Below the pieces are notes generated by a model. It was given only the letters and a program-made list of their open reading frames with translations. It ran no database searches and was not told the origin of the DNA. A DNA stretch of 51,832 nt from Bacteroidales bacterium (lineage in GTDB: Bacteria > Bacteroidota > Bacteroidia > Bacteroidales > UBA932), in NCBI GenBank assembly GCA_017631435.1, contig JAGBTG010000008.1, forward strand, positions 1-51,832. Direction: 5' to 3'. Position numbers and translations under genes: made by a program. Below, one piece after another: positions 26,215 to 35,763 of the stretch. How positions within the stretch are numbered: position 1 is the first letter of the stretch; every line of letters begins with the position of its first letter.

Positions 26215-26814
26215 CTATACCAATCCAGAGAATCCCATGAATGCCATTGCAAGGATACCTGCAGTGATCAAAGCGATTGGGTTTCCTTTCATTGCTTTAG
26301 GAACATTGTTCAAGTCCAATTGTTCTCTAAGACCTGCAAAAAGTGTCATTGCCAAACCGAAACCAAGTGCACTTGCAATTGCATATACAACTGACTGTGC
26401 AAGGTTAAGCATATGAGGGTCACCACCAAAGGTAAACTCTTTTGACACTACAAGAATTGCAACTCCCAATACAGCACAGTTAGTGGTGATAAGTGGAAGG
26501 AAGATACCCAATGCCTGGTATAGTGAAGGGCTGATCTTTTTAAGGATAATCTCCACCATCTGCACAAGGGCAGCAATTACAAGGATGAAAGTGATGGTCT
26601 GCATGAACTGGATCTCAAGCGGAACCAACAGGTAGTTCTGTACAAGGTAGGTAACCAAAGTTGCCACTGCCATTACAAAGCAAACTGCACCACTCATACC
26701 TACTGCTGTAGAAACCTTGTTTGATACGCCCAAGAAAGGACATACTCCAAGGAACTGTGCCAACAGGATATTGTTGACAAATACAGCTGAAATGATAATC
26801 AATATATATTCCAT
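26215..26814 (-). CDS. rnfA: Rnf electron-transport complex subunit A
   Basis: A 199-residue integral membrane subunit of the Rnf complex (ferredoxin:NAD+ oxidoreductase that pumps Na+ or H+). It has six hydrophobic helices and the paired-Cys motifs of RnfA/Rnf[16 protein letters not shown] in helix 1 and [12 protein letters not shown] in helix 4. These Cys bind an intramembrane [2Fe-2S] cluster shared with RnfE. It is the sixth rnf gene in the order B-C-D-G-E-A, 22 bases after rnfE. Confidence 0.97.
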   Translation of the reverse strand: MEYILIIISAVFVNNILLAQFLGVCPFLGVSNKVSTAVGMSGAVCFVMAVATLVTYLVQNYLLVPLEIQFMQTITFILVIAALVQMVEIILKKISPSLYQALGIFLPLITTNCAVLGVAILVVSKEFTFGGDPHMLNLAQSVVYAIASALGFGLAMTLFAGLREQLDLNNVPKAMKGNPIALITAGILAMAFMGFSGLV

Positions 26815-26836
26815 ATCTATTGTTCTATAGGGTTAA

Positions 26837-27418
26837 TTATTTAGCTTTTGCTTTGTTGAACAACATCATAAGGTAACCAAGTACAAGGAATGCACCTGGA
26901 GCAAGGACGAATGCCAACATACCGTCTGCATCACAAAGTTTTGTACCGAATACAGAAAGGCCGCCCAACAACTCTCTCACAAAACCGATAACTGTAAGTG
27001 AAAGTGAGAATCCCAAACCGATACCGATACCGTCGAAAGCTGAATCAACTACTGAGTTCTTGCATGCAAATGCCTCTGCTCTACCCAATACGATACAGTT
27101 TACTACGATAAGCGGAATGAACAATCCCAATGTCTCATATAGTGACGGTACATAAGCCTGCATCACAAACTGAAGTACAGTTACCAATGAAGCAATGATC
27201 ACAATGTAGCAAGGGATCTTAACCTTTGAAGGGATAAGGGAAGCTACTGCAGATATAAGCATGTTTGAAAGTACAAGGACAAATGTTGTAGCAAGTCCCA
27301 TACCCAAACCGTTTACTGCTGAGGTAGTGGTTCCTAGAGTAGGACACATACCCAAGACCAAAGAAAAGGTTGGATTATCTTTAATGAAACCTTTTGTTAT
27401 CAAACCTAGTTTACTCAT
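26837..27418 (-). CDS. rnfE: Rnf electron-transport complex subunit E
   Basis: A 193-residue membrane subunit homologous to RnfA. The start is the ATG at 27418 (MSKLGLITKGF), directly after the rnfG stop: the longer open frame begins at a non-ATG codon inside rnfG. Cys motifs are LGMCPTLGTTTSA and IVVNCIVLGRAEAFA. It forms the Fe-S-bearing half-channel with RnfA in the membrane. The spacing to rnfG is one base. Confidence 0.97.
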   Translation of the reverse strand: MSKLGLITKGFIKDNPTFSLVLGMCPTLGTTTSAVNGLGMGLATTFVLVLSNMLISAVASLIPSKVKIPCYIVIIASLVTVLQFVMQAYVPSLYETLGLFIPLIVVNCIVLGRAEAFACKNSVVDSAFDGIGIGLGFSLSLTVIGFVRELLGGLSVFGTKLCDADGMLAFVLAPGAFLVLGYLMMLFNKAKAK

Positions 27419-27419
27419 A

Positions 27420-28019
27420 TTAGTTCTGTTGAGCCTCCTCACTCTTGTTTATGTTAAGGAAAGCATTGTATGCGTTGTTGATTACATCAATGAATGCTCT
27501 TGAAGTGATGGTTGAAGCAGTGATTGCATCAAAGTTACCGCCATCTTTCTTAACAGCAAACTTGAAGTTAGGGTCGCCAGGATTGGTACCCTGGAACTGT
27601 GTAATGAAGTGGCTCTCGCTGTCGGAAATCTTTGCACCAAGGCCTGGAGTCTCAGCATGTGAGATTACAGAGGTGTTTACGATTGCTCCGTCGGGAGTAA
27701 AACCAACCATAAGTGTGATGTTTCCACCGAAACCTGCTGATGAAGATGCCTCAATTGCATAACCTACAATCTCCTCACCCTTCTTTGCAGGGTAAACTGT
27801 TGCGGTTTTGCCGTTGGCCTCTACAGTGAATTTCTCTGCAGAAGGGGCATTGTCAAATGCAGGAACCACGCCGCCTATAGCGGTATTGATTTTTGCAGTC
27901 TGTGCAGCTGCAATAGGCTCTGCTGTAAGAGCATAAAGGCCACCCAACAATGCAGCAGATACAAGACATACTGCAAAAAGGGTTACAACCATATTTGTTA
28001 GTGTAGATTCTCTAGCCAT
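27420..28019 (-). CDS. rnfG: Rnf electron-transport complex subunit G (covalent FMN)
   Basis: A 199-residue subunit with one N-terminal membrane helix (about 9-32) and a periplasmic FMN-binding domain. The flavin is attached by ApbE to a Thr in the ASTITS motif (GNFDAITASTITSRA, about residues 160-174), which fits the flavinylation consensus D-x-x-[ST]-[GA]-[AS]-T-x-[ST] loosely. Ser stands where Gly or Ala precedes Ala in many homologues. Conserved SHAETPGLGAKI is present. Its start overlaps the rnfD stop by one base. Confidence 0.95.
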   Translation of the reverse strand: MARESTLTNMVVTLFAVCLVSAALLGGLYALTAEPIAAAQTAKINTAIGGVVPAFDNAPSAEKFTVEANGKTATVYPAKKGEEIVGYAIEASSSAGFGGNITLMVGFTPDGAIVNTSVISHAETPGLGAKISDSESHFITQFQGTNPGDPNFKFAVKKDGGNFDAITASTITSRAFIDVINNAYNAFLNINKSEEAQQN

Positions 28020-29011
28020 TATTTTGCCTCCTTACCAAATCTTTTAGGTTTACAGAACATGTTGATTAGAGGAACAGTTGCATTCATGATAAGGATTGCA
28101 AATGAAATACCCTCAGGATAAGCACCGAACTCACGGATAAGGATTGTGATGATACCGATACCAATACCAAAGATAACCATTCCCTTAGGCTCCATTGGAG
28201 AAGTCACATAGTCTGTTGCCATAAAAATTGAACCTAGCAACATACCACCTGTAAGCAAGTTGAAGATTGGATCTGTGAACTGCTCAGGGTTGCACAACCA
28301 AAGGATACCTGAGAATACGAATACTGTACCCCAGATTGAAAGTGTGATATGAGGACGGATAACTCTTCTAACCAAAAGGTAAACGAAACCAAGAAGAAGA
28401 GCGATTGCCGAGATCTCACCTGCAGAACCGATTCTGGTGAAAAGCATCTGTGCATATGAGAAATTGTGCTCAGCATAGATCTGGCTTAGGGTCATGCCCT
28501 GTGCCAATCCCTCTTTAACAATACCTAGAGGAGTTGCACCTGAAACGCCGTCGAAAGCAAACCCGAATGTAGACTCTGGAGTGCTCCAGTCTGTCATGAT
28601 TACAGGGAATGAGATAAGAAGGAATACACGGCCTACCAATGCAGGGTTGAACAAGTTCTGTCCAAGACCTCCAAAAGTCATTTTTGCAACGCCGATTGCT
28701 ACAATTGAGCCAATTACAACTACCCACCAAGGAGTGTTGATTGGAACGTTAAGTGCCAAAAGAAGACCTGTAATGACTGCAGAGTAGTCACAAATGGTAA
28801 CTTTGGTTTTAAGCATGAACTTTGCAATGACATACTCAACTGCAACGCAGGCAAGTACACCAACCAAAGCCAATTTCAATGCAGACAGACCAAAGCAATA
28901 TATAGAAACCGCTACAGTAGGAAGCAGCGCAATCACTACGTCCCTCATCAAGCTTTTGGTATTATCCTTCCCATGGATATGAGGAGAAGGTGATACAAGC
29001 AGTTTTTTCAT
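28019..29011 (-). CDS. rnfD: Rnf electron-transport complex subunit D (covalent FMN)
   Basis: A 330-residue polytopic membrane subunit that carries FMN bound to Thr in the motif DGVSGATPLG (about residues 155-164). The N-terminus MKKLLVSPSPHIHGKDNTKSL, the amphipathic start that precedes helix 1, is typical. About nine membrane segments are visible. With RnfG it passes electrons on the periplasmic side. It is 27 bases downstream of rnfC. Confidence 0.96.
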   Translation of the reverse strand: MKKLLVSPSPHIHGKDNTKSLMRDVVIALLPTVAVSIYCFGLSALKLALVGVLACVAVEYVIAKFMLKTKVTICDYSAVITGLLLALNVPINTPWWVVVIGSIVAIGVAKMTFGGLGQNLFNPALVGRVFLLISFPVIMTDWSTPESTFGFAFDGVSGATPLGIVKEGLAQGMTLSQIYAEHNFSYAQMLFTRIGSAGEISAIALLLGFVYLLVRRVIRPHITLSIWGTVFVFSGILWLCNPEQFTDPIFNLLTGGMLLGSIFMATDYVTSPMEPKGMVIFGIGIGIITILIREFGAYPEGISFAILIMNATVPLINMFCKPKRFGKEAK

Positions 29012-29038
29012 TTTATTTCCTAGTTTTTAAAGTCTGAA

Positions 29039-30370
29039 TTATTTTTTAGGACGGCTACGCATGATTTTCATCACGTTTGCTTTAGCCAATCTGATATTGT
29101 CCAAAAGCGGAATGTATGCAGGACAGGTGTACAAGCAGCAACCGCACTCAATACAGTCGTAAATCTTGCCTGCCTCAAGGTCATCCATTCTGCCCGCTTT
29201 AGCCAACTTGTTGAGCAAGTATGGCTCCAAGCCCATAGGACAAGCCTCAATACATTTTCCGCAACGGATACAGTTGCTCTCAGGCTGTCTCTTTGTCTGC
29301 TCCTCAGTAAGGAACAAAACTGATGATGAACCTTTAAGTGTTGGAGCATCAAGGTTTGCAATTGCCTTACCCATCATAGGACCGCCGCTGATAGCTTTTG
29401 CTGCAGCCTCAGGAACACCTCCTACAGACTCAATCATCTTTGATAGAGGGGTACCTACCCTATGTTTGTAGTTCTTCTGCTGAGGACAGCATTCACCTGT
29501 AATTGTCATGATACCCTCAAACAGAGGTTTGTTCTTCTGGACAGCCTCATATACTGCCAATGCAGTACCAACGTTCTGCACTACAGCACCTGTATCAATA
29601 GGCAATCCCATTGAAGGAACCTTTCTGCCTACTACAGCATCAATAAGCTGTTTCTCACCACCCTGAGGATATTTCTTCTTAAGTGATACAATCTTTATCT
29701 GAGGGTAAGCCTTTGCTTTCTCGGTCATGATTCTGATAGCCTCAGGCTTGTTCTCCTCAATGCCCACAAAACCCTGTGTAACATTAAGGGCTTTCATCAT
29801 GATTGCAGCACCGATAAGAACCTGCTCAGGCATCTCAAGAAGTACCCTGTAATCTGAAGTAAGATAAGGCTCACACTCTGCACCGTTGATGATAAGGAAC
29901 TCTGCCTTCTTGCCTGGAGGAGGAGAAAGTTTTACGTTTGTTGGGAATGTTGCACCACCCAAACCTACTACTCCACACTCTTTGATCTTCTCGATAATCT
30001 CTTTTGAATCAAGTTTGATCTCCCTTGCAATCTCCTCAGAACGGTCGATTGTCTCAACCCACTCGTCACCCTCTACCTCAATCACTACAGCCTTGCATGG
30101 GTTGCCTGCCAAATCCTTGATAATCTCAATTCCCTTAACTGTTCCAGACACACTTGAGTGTACTGGAGCAGAAATGAAACCGTTTGCATTTGCAATAAGC
30201 TGACCTACCTTTACCTTGTCTCCAGGAGCAACAATAGGCTCAGCGGGAGCACCAAGGTGTTGACCCATGGAAATATAGGCAACCTCAGGTATAGGGAAGC
30301 TCTCAATTGCAGCATTTGCAGATATTTTACTGTCATGTGGATGAACTCCACCTATTGAAAACGTCTTCAT
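29039..30370 (-). CDS. rnfC: Rnf electron-transport complex subunit C
   Basis: A 443-residue peripheral subunit that binds NADH and FMN and two [4Fe-4S] clusters. The N-terminal barrel-sandwich part (IANANGFISAPVHSSVSGTV) is followed by the NADH/FMN Rossmann-like domain (GVVGLGGATFPTNVKLSPP, INGAECEPYLTSDYR). The C-terminal ferredoxin part has CIRCGKCIEACPMG and CIECGCCLYTCPAY (about 370-420). It starts 10 bases after the rnfB stop. Confidence 0.97.
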   Translation of the reverse strand: MKTFSIGGVHPHDSKISANAAIESFPIPEVAYISMGQHLGAPAEPIVAPGDKVKVGQLIANANGFISAPVHSSVSGTVKGIEIIKDLAGNPCKAVVIEVEGDEWVETIDRSEEIAREIKLDSKEIIEKIKECGVVGLGGATFPTNVKLSPPPGKKAEFLIINGAECEPYLTSDYRVLLEMPEQVLIGAAIMMKALNVTQGFVGIEENKPEAIRIMTEKAKAYPQIKIVSLKKKYPQGGEKQLIDAVVGRKVPSMGLPIDTGAVVQNVGTALAVYEAVQKNKPLFEGIMTITGECCPQQKNYKHRVGTPLSKMIESVGGVPEAAAKAISGGPMMGKAIANLDAPTLKGSSSVLFLTEEQTKRQPESNCIRCGKCIEACPMGLEPYLLNKLAKAGRMDDLEAGKIYDCIECGCCLYTCPAYIPLLDNIRLAKANVMKIMRSRPKK

Positions 30371-30380
30371 ATCTGATTCT

Positions 30381-31277
30381 CTATTTTTCCTGGTTATTAT
30401 TATTCTCAGCCGGTTTCTCTGCAGCAGGAGCGGCAGGAGCAGCTGGAGCCGCAGGTTTCACAGGGAAGTTCACTTTGTGAATTGCACCTGTAGGACACTC
30501 TGCAACACATTTTGTACAAAGTTTACATTTGTTGAAATCAATGTAAGCAACATTGTTCTCAACCTTGATTGCCTCAAACGGACAAACTTTGGCACATTTG
30601 CCGCAACCGATACAAGCTGCCTTACAAGCTTTTCTTGCAACAGCACCTTTATCCTGGCTTACGCAAGAAACAAATACCCTTCTTCCTTTAGGGCCTTTGT
30701 TCCTAAGCTCAATCACAGCCTTAGGACAAGCCTTCACACATGCGCCACAAGCTGCACATTTCTCCTCGTCAACAACAGGAAGACCAGTTGCAGGATCCAT
30801 TGAAAGCGCGCCAAAATTACACGCTTTAACGCAGTCTCCACAACCTACGCAGCCATATTTACAACCGGTATCGCCTGAGTAAAGGGCTGCTTTTACAGCA
30901 CAACTCACAGCACCGTCGTAAACATTTGTCTTAGGGCGGTTCTCACAAGTTCCGTTACATCTTACTACGGCAACCATCGGAGCCTTCTCGGCAACCTCAA
31001 AGCCCAATGCATCTGCAACCTTCTTCATTGTTGCATTGCCGCCTACTGGGCAGAAAAGAGAATCCAGATTGTCGGCTTTGGTACAAGCCTCTGCAAAAGC
31101 CCTACATCCTGCCTGGCCACAACCGCCACAGTTGGCACCCGGCATGATAGCTTCTACAATGTCAATTCGAGGATCTTCTTCTACCTTGAATTTTTGTGCT
31201 ACAAAATAAAGCACAACAGCCAGCAAGAGACCTAGAACGCTCAAACTGGCTACGGTAAAGATAATAGTAGTACTCAT
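30381..31277 (-). CDS. rnfB: Rnf electron-transport complex subunit B (ferredoxin-type)
   Basis: A 298-residue membrane-anchored ferredoxin subunit, the entry point for electrons from ferredoxin. It has an N-terminal membrane helix (about 6-27), a GANCGGCGQAGCRAF cluster domain (about 48-76), then at least two pairs of CxxCxxCxxxCP ferredoxin motifs (CAACGACVKACPKA, CIGCGKCAKVCPFE, CKLCTKCVAECPTG). It ends in an alanine/proline-rich tail with four PAA-type repeats and NNNNQEK, which is not part of the core fold. It begins directly after rseC. Confidence 0.96.
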   Translation of the reverse strand: MSTTIIFTVASLSVLGLLLAVVLYFVAQKFKVEEDPRIDIVEAIMPGANCGGCGQAGCRAFAEACTKADNLDSLFCPVGGNATMKKVADALGFEVAEKAPMVAVVRCNGTCENRPKTNVYDGAVSCAVKAALYSGDTGCKYGCVGCGDCVKACNFGALSMDPATGLPVVDEEKCAACGACVKACPKAVIELRNKGPKGRRVFVSCVSQDKGAVARKACKAACIGCGKCAKVCPFEAIKVENNVAYIDFNKCKLCTKCVAECPTGAIHKVNFPVKPAAPAAPAAPAAEKPAENNNNQEK

Positions 31278-31706
31278 TTATATATTGTTTTTAGCTATTG
31301 TAAACACAAATTTGTCTGCAATCTTATCCCTAAACAGGTAAACCACAAGGTAATAGACGCAAACAGCAACTGCAGCAGCAAGCCCAGCATGGAGCTCGCC
31401 AAACCCAAGTCCTTGCAAAGTTAGTAAAAAAATCAATAGAATAGCCAACGGAATCACATAAGATATCCATACGGCCTTGAATCCCATAGACCTTTTCATT
31501 GTAACCTCAACCTCATCTCCCAACTGATATTCGCCATTATTGAAATATGCAACATCAATTATCTTGTCCTTGGTATCACCGGCACTGCAGAACCCCTTGG
31601 CATGGCAAGCGGCGCACATTGACTTGTTTATTATCTCAACTCTGATGTTCCCCTCCGATATCTCCACTATGGTACCCTTGTGGGAAACTGACTTTTTCTC
31701 GCTCAT
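31278..31706 (-). CDS. rseC: RseC/SoxR-reducing-system family membrane protein
   Basis: A 142-residue protein of the RseC family, in which members help reduce SoxR or modulate sigma-E and frequently sit next to rnf genes. Its N-terminal part has the Cys cluster C31-x2-C34-x5-C40 (CAACHAKGFC), followed by two membrane helices (about 75-95 and 100-125). It is fused into the rnf run: the DUF3108 stop lies two bases upstream and rnfB begins directly after it. It probably supports assembly or redox balance of Rnf, by inference from context. Confidence 0.9.
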   Translation of the reverse strand: MSEKKSVSHKGTIVEISEGNIRVEIINKSMCAACHAKGFCSAGDTKDKIIDVAYFNNGEYQLGDEVEVTMKRSMGFKAVWISYVIPLAILLIFLLTLQGLGFGELHAGLAAAVAVCVYYLVVYLFRDKIADKFVFTIAKNNI

Positions 31707-31708
31707 CC

Positions 31709-32512
31709 TTATTTCTCCATTTTACTTGTAAGAGGGGCCTTCAAATTACTGTACGAAACCAGTCTCCCCTGAACTTTTCCAACTATAATTGGTGACTCAA
31801 ACAGCAACGGCACCTTGTTCACGTCATCAGTAACCCACACTGTCATGTCCTCCTTTCCTGTAAACACACTGCCGGCAACAAGCCTCACCGCAAACTTCAG
31901 CGTGTTGAATGTTCCCAATCCCTTTATCTTCTTTACCTCCTTGCCCAAATATACATAATAAAAATTATACACATCGTCATCTATGGCAAAGGAAATGGGC
32001 TGCTTCTCCCCCACAGGGATACTCTCAAAATCAAAAGTCCTCACCTTATAAAACAGTGAAGGAATGTCCATCGTATTGCCGGTTCCTGTAAGCAACGAAT
32101 CAACCGGAGTACGGTCATATTTCTGTATGGTTGCCCTTATCAGGTTTGTATCCCTGTCAAAATGAAAAGTATTCTTTATCCTGTATTTGCCCTCCAGGGT
32201 ATTCCTGTAAAAATAATGCGGCCTTATTGGATCCTCATAAAACTTGCTCTCAAAATGTTCCCTCACCTTAAAGATGATGTCATAAAATTTATATGTCTTG
32301 CCTGTAATGACACTATGGAACATACCGTCTGAATATGAGAGGTTTGTCACAGCCTGCCCCACATCTGTATTTATGGCGGCCCATTTGTATGTCACCTCAT
32401 AGGTAAGGCTCTCGCCATCAATATATGGAAGATCCACCTTCTGCCCAAACACAAAAGATGGGGAGACAAGCATCACCAAAGCTGCCAATATAATTTTCAA
32501 ACCTTTCTTCAT
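31709..32512 (-). CDS. DUF3108 family secreted protein
   Basis: A 267-residue exported protein. The start is the ATG at 32512 (MKKGLKIILAALVMLVSPS), which gives a clean signal peptide with cleavage near FVFGQ. The longer frame reaches into dnaB and has no signal at its N-terminus. After the signal the pattern LPYIDGESLTYEVTYKWAAI and VWVTDDVNKVPLLFESPIIV marks DUF3108, a periplasmic beta-rich family of unknown function. It lies 10 bases after dnaB and 2 bases before rseC. Confidence 0.88.
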   Translation of the reverse strand: MKKGLKIILAALVMLVSPSFVFGQKVDLPYIDGESLTYEVTYKWAAINTDVGQAVTNLSYSDGMFHSVITGKTYKFYDIIFKVREHFESKFYEDPIRPHYFYRNTLEGKYRIKNTFHFDRDTNLIRATIQKYDRTPVDSLLTGTGNTMDIPSLFYKVRTFDFESIPVGEKQPISFAIDDDVYNFYYVYLGKEVKKIKGLGTFNTLKFAVRLVAGSVFTGKEDMTVWVTDDVNKVPLLFESPIIVGKVQGRLVSYSNLKAPLTSKMEK

Positions 32513-32522
32513 CCCGACAAAT

Positions 32523-34067
32523 CTAGAAATCCGTATTTTCAAACTCATTTCCGGCGAACTCATTTCCGCCGCCGAATCCGCCTCCACCAAGGCCATCATC
32601 CTCAGGAGCATTCATACTTGACCCATACTCCGCATGCGCGGCAGGAGCCGGCATATCCATAGCCGGATCTGTGATATCCACAAATCTCACCTCAGAATTA
32701 CGGAACTTCATCTGTACATCACATACAGAACCGTTACGGTGCTTGGCTATGATAATCTCAGTAAGTCCAGCCTGCGACGGATCCTCTGTCATGCCATAAT
32801 AATCAGGCCTGTGGATGAACATTACAATATCCGCATCCTGCTCAATAGCTCCAGACTCCCTCAAGTCACTCAGCTGGGGCCTCTTGGCACCTCCACGGGT
32901 CTCCACGGCACGGCTAAGCTGTGAAAGGGCAATGATAGGAATATTCAACTCCTTGGCAATTGCCTTAAGCGATCTTGAAATTGAAGAAACCTCCTGTTCA
33001 CGCATACCTTTCAGCTCAGGTGGTCCTGTCATAAGCTGCAGGTAGTCAATGATAATAAGCTTCACCCCTGCATTTGCAACAAGTCTGCGGGCCTTTGAAC
33101 GGAACTCAAAAATTGAAAGTGAAGGGGTATCATCAATGTAGAGCGGAGCCTCCGAAAGCTGGTTCAGCTTGCTGTCGAGCTGCGCCCACTCATACTCCTC
33201 CAGTTTTTTTCCTCCTCGTATTTTCTCGGCAGAGAGTCCTGTCTCACTCACCATAAGACGCTTTACCAGCTGCACCGACGACATCTCCAGAGAGAACACC
33301 GCCACCGGAACATTGTGGTCGACAGTCATATTCCTTGCCATGGTAAGTACAAAAGCGGTCTTACCCATTGCAGGTCGCGCTGCAATGATGATAAGGTCGG
33401 ACGCCTGCCATCCATAGGTAACCCTGTCTATTCCAGTATAACCGCTCGGCACACCACTCAACCCGTCCTGCCTGTTCTGCACAGACCTCAAATCATCAAT
33501 GGCCTCATTAAGGATATCCTTCACAGACTGGGTCTCCTTCTTCATGTTTTTCTCGGCCAGGTTGAAAAGCTTCTGCTGGGTAGTATCCAGAAGGTCATCC
33601 ACTGTAATGGTATCATCGTACGATTTCTTCTGCACATCGTACGAGATGGATATCATCTCCCTCTGTATATATTTCTGCAACAGCACCTTGGTATGGAAAT
33701 CCAGGTGGGCGGCAGCACCAATCCTCAAACTCAGCTGGCTAAGGTAGACAGGACCTCCAACTTCCTCAAGATCGCCGGTCTTGTTCAGTTCCTGCGCAAC
33801 TGTATAAATATCAATTGGATGGTGTTTTCCCGCAAGAGCAGATATAGCCTTGAATATCTTCCTGTTGGCTTCCTTGTAGAAACACTCCGGCATTAGGACA
33901 TCCAACACGTCTGCAACGGAGTTTGGCTCCAGCAGCAGCGCACCCAATACCGCCTCCTCAATATCTAGGGCCTGTGGCGGTTTCCTTCCGCTCTCAAGTC
34001 CTATCATTTCAAGGTTCTTTATCTGATTCGATTCCTGTTGTCTTTTGTTTCCGTAACTCTTTGCCAT
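32523..34067 (-). CDS. dnaB: Replicative DNA helicase
   Basis: A 514-residue hexameric helicase that unwinds DNA at the replication fork. The N-terminal domain begins PPQALDIEEAVLGALLLEP. The RecA-type motor has the Walker A motif AARPAMGKTAF, the Walker B strand LIIIDYLQLM and the arginine-containing AIALSQLSRAVETR-type region (IALSQLSRAVETR). No intein is present. The tail is glycine-rich and acidic (DDGLGGGGFGGGNEF), as in other Bacteroidetes. I chose the ATG at 34067 (MAKSYGNK). An ATG at 34088 adds seven residues and cannot be excluded. Confidence 0.97.
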   Translation of the reverse strand: MAKSYGNKRQQESNQIKNLEMIGLESGRKPPQALDIEEAVLGALLLEPNSVADVLDVLMPECFYKEANRKIFKAISALAGKHHPIDIYTVAQELNKTGDLEEVGGPVYLSQLSLRIGAAAHLDFHTKVLLQKYIQREMISISYDVQKKSYDDTITVDDLLDTTQQKLFNLAEKNMKKETQSVKDILNEAIDDLRSVQNRQDGLSGVPSGYTGIDRVTYGWQASDLIIIAARPAMGKTAFVLTMARNMTVDHNVPVAVFSLEMSSVQLVKRLMVSETGLSAEKIRGGKKLEEYEWAQLDSKLNQLSEAPLYIDDTPSLSIFEFRSKARRLVANAGVKLIIIDYLQLMTGPPELKGMREQEVSSISRSLKAIAKELNIPIIALSQLSRAVETRGGAKRPQLSDLRESGAIEQDADIVMFIHRPDYYGMTEDPSQAGLTEIIIAKHRNGSVCDVQMKFRNSEVRFVDITDPAMDMPAPAAHAEYGSSMNAPEDDGLGGGGFGGGNEFAGNEFENTDF

Positions 34068-34158
34068 GCTGCAGATAATACAAAACATCCTCCAGCCCCA
34101 AGATATTTTCTCTTAAGGTAAAGAGGATGCCTATCACATAATATTGATTTATAAAATC

Positions 34159-34983
34159 TTATTGCTCGTTCTCAAACTCAGGGCTTATAAGTATTCTACC
34201 GCAATACTCACAAACGATGATCTTCTTGCTCAACGCAATGTCCAACTGTCTTTGAGGCGGAATCTTGTTGAAACAGCCGCCACAAGCATCTCTCTTTACA
34301 GTTACCACTGCCATCTTGTTCCTCAAATTTGAGCGCACTTTCCTGTAAGCGTTCAACATTCTTGGCTCAATCTGTGCCTGAAGCTCCTCAGACTGTTTAA
34401 GAAGCATCTCCTCCTCTTTCTGAGTCTCCTCAATGATGGTCTCAAGCTCTTTTCTCTTGTTTTCCAAATCCACGCTTCTGCCCTCAAGTACAGCTGTAGC
34501 CTCAACCAAAGCATTCTTCTTCTCTACAAGCTGTTTGCCGGTATCGTTGATCTTCTTCTCAGCAAGCTCAATCTCAAGGCTCTGGAACTCAATCTCCTTT
34601 GACAATGAATCGTACTCCCTGTTGTTCTTTACATTATTTCTCTGAGCCTCATACTTCTCAATCAAAGCCTTACTGCTCTCAATGTCAATCTTTTTCTGTG
34701 CAATGAATGCCTCTCCGTCTTTAATGTCCTTCTCAAGGTGGGCAATTCTGGTATTCAATCCTTCAATCTCATCCTCAAGATCCTGCACCTCCAATGGAAG
34801 CTCTCCTCTCAACAGATATATCTTGTCAATTTTTGTATCTGTCTGCTGCAGTCTGTACAATAGACGAAGTTTGGTCTCCATGCTTACATCAGACCCCAAA
34901 TCTTTGGCAATCTGCAAAGAAGTAAAAGTCTCGCCCTCAACTACTGGGGGGATAACTGTGTTGGTTTTCTTACTTGTAGCCAT
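34159..34983 (-). CDS. Coiled-coil protein with C4 zinc ribbon (zf-RING_7 family)
   Basis: A 274-residue cytoplasmic protein: a long coiled coil (about 45-200, EVQDLEDEIEGLNTRIAHLE, KKNALVEATAVLEGRSVDLE) followed by a C-terminal zinc ribbon with CGGCFNK and CEYCGRIL (about 233-260). The family is widespread and usually linked to nucleic acid or to the neighbouring Nif3-like gene, which here lies nine bases upstream. The exact role is unknown. Confidence 0.9.
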   Translation of the reverse strand: MATSKKTNTVIPPVVEGETFTSLQIAKDLGSDVSMETKLRLLYRLQQTDTKIDKIYLLRGELPLEVQDLEDEIEGLNTRIAHLEKDIKDGEAFIAQKKIDIESSKALIEKYEAQRNNVKNNREYDSLSKEIEFQSLEIELAEKKINDTGKQLVEKKNALVEATAVLEGRSVDLENKRKELETIIEETQKEEEMLLKQSEELQAQIEPRMLNAYRKVRSNLRNKMAVVTVKRDACGGCFNKIPPQRQLDIALSKKIIVCEYCGRILISPEFENEQ

Positions 34984-34992
34984 ACTTTAGCT

Positions 34993-35763
34993 TTAATAGT
35001 AGTATATAGGATTATTATTTTCTTTACTAATTGAAACTGCAAATGTAGGAAAATTTTCGGAAAGTATATTTGCAAACAGCCCAACTATTCCATATTCGCT
35101 GGAATAATGGCCAATATCCATCACCATAAACCCTTTTTCCGTGTAAAATTCATGATATGTGACATCTCCGGTAACATACACCTGGGCCCCGCTTGCCATC
35201 GCCTCCGGAATAAAGGACCTTCCGCTTCCCCCACACACTGCCACTCTGGATATTTTTCCTTCTACAGGAGCCGAACACCTTATCACATCCACCCCAAAAG
35301 CCTCTTTCACCTTAGCAGCAAACTCCGCAGCATCCAGTTCCTCCTCCATATTCCCGACAATTCCGAAACTGTCGGGAAGAAGGGCCTCACAATCCTTCAG
35401 GCCAAGTTTTTGCGCCATAAGGCCACTCACTCCGCCGGCAGCCTTATCCATATTGGTATGGGCCGCATAGATTACAATGCCGTTTGAAATGGCCTTGCAG
35501 ATCACCCTACCCAACCAGTTTTGTGGAGAGATCTTCTTCACCCCTGAAAAAATCAACGGATGGTGGGTTATTATAATATCCGCGCCACAGGCGATTGCCT
35601 CATCAACCACCTCCTCCGTGCAATCCAGGGCAATGAGCGCCTTTGACACCTCCTGCTGGGGATCTCCTATACAGAAACCGCAATTGTCCCACTTCTCCTG
35701 CTGGGCCAGAGGTGCAAACTGCTCAATTGGAGCCACCAGCTCAAATGCCTTCACCTTCTTCAT
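34993..35763 (-). CDS. Nif3-like dinuclear metal centre protein
   Basis: A 256-residue member of the Nif3/YbgI family, which forms a hexameric toroid with a two-metal site. Its ligand motifs are THHPLIFSG, AAHTNMD and the C-terminal MDIGHYSSE. Some relatives have GTP cyclohydrolase I type 2-like annotations without firm activity. The length is close to E. coli YbgI. The large inserted PII-like domain found in many Bacteroidetes members is absent. It shares 23 bases with the end of the merR gene upstream. Confidence 0.9.
   Translation of the reverse strand: MKKVKAFELVAPIEQFAPLAQQEKWDNCGFCIGDPQQEVSKALIALDCTEEVVDEAIACGADIIITHHPLIFSGVKKISPQNWLGRVICKAISNGIVIYAAHTNMDKAAGGVSGLMAQKLGLKDCEALLPDSFGIVGNMEEELDAAEFAAKVKEAFGVDVIRCSAPVEGKISRVAVCGGSGRSFIPEAMASGAQVYVTGDVTYHEFYTEKGFMVMDIGHYSSEYGIVGLFANILSENFPTFAVSISKENNNPIYYY

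Noticed and set aside
33315-33896. A 193-codon open frame on plus inside dnaB
   Set aside because: It is antisense to the conserved helicase motor and has no recognisable domain or start signals.
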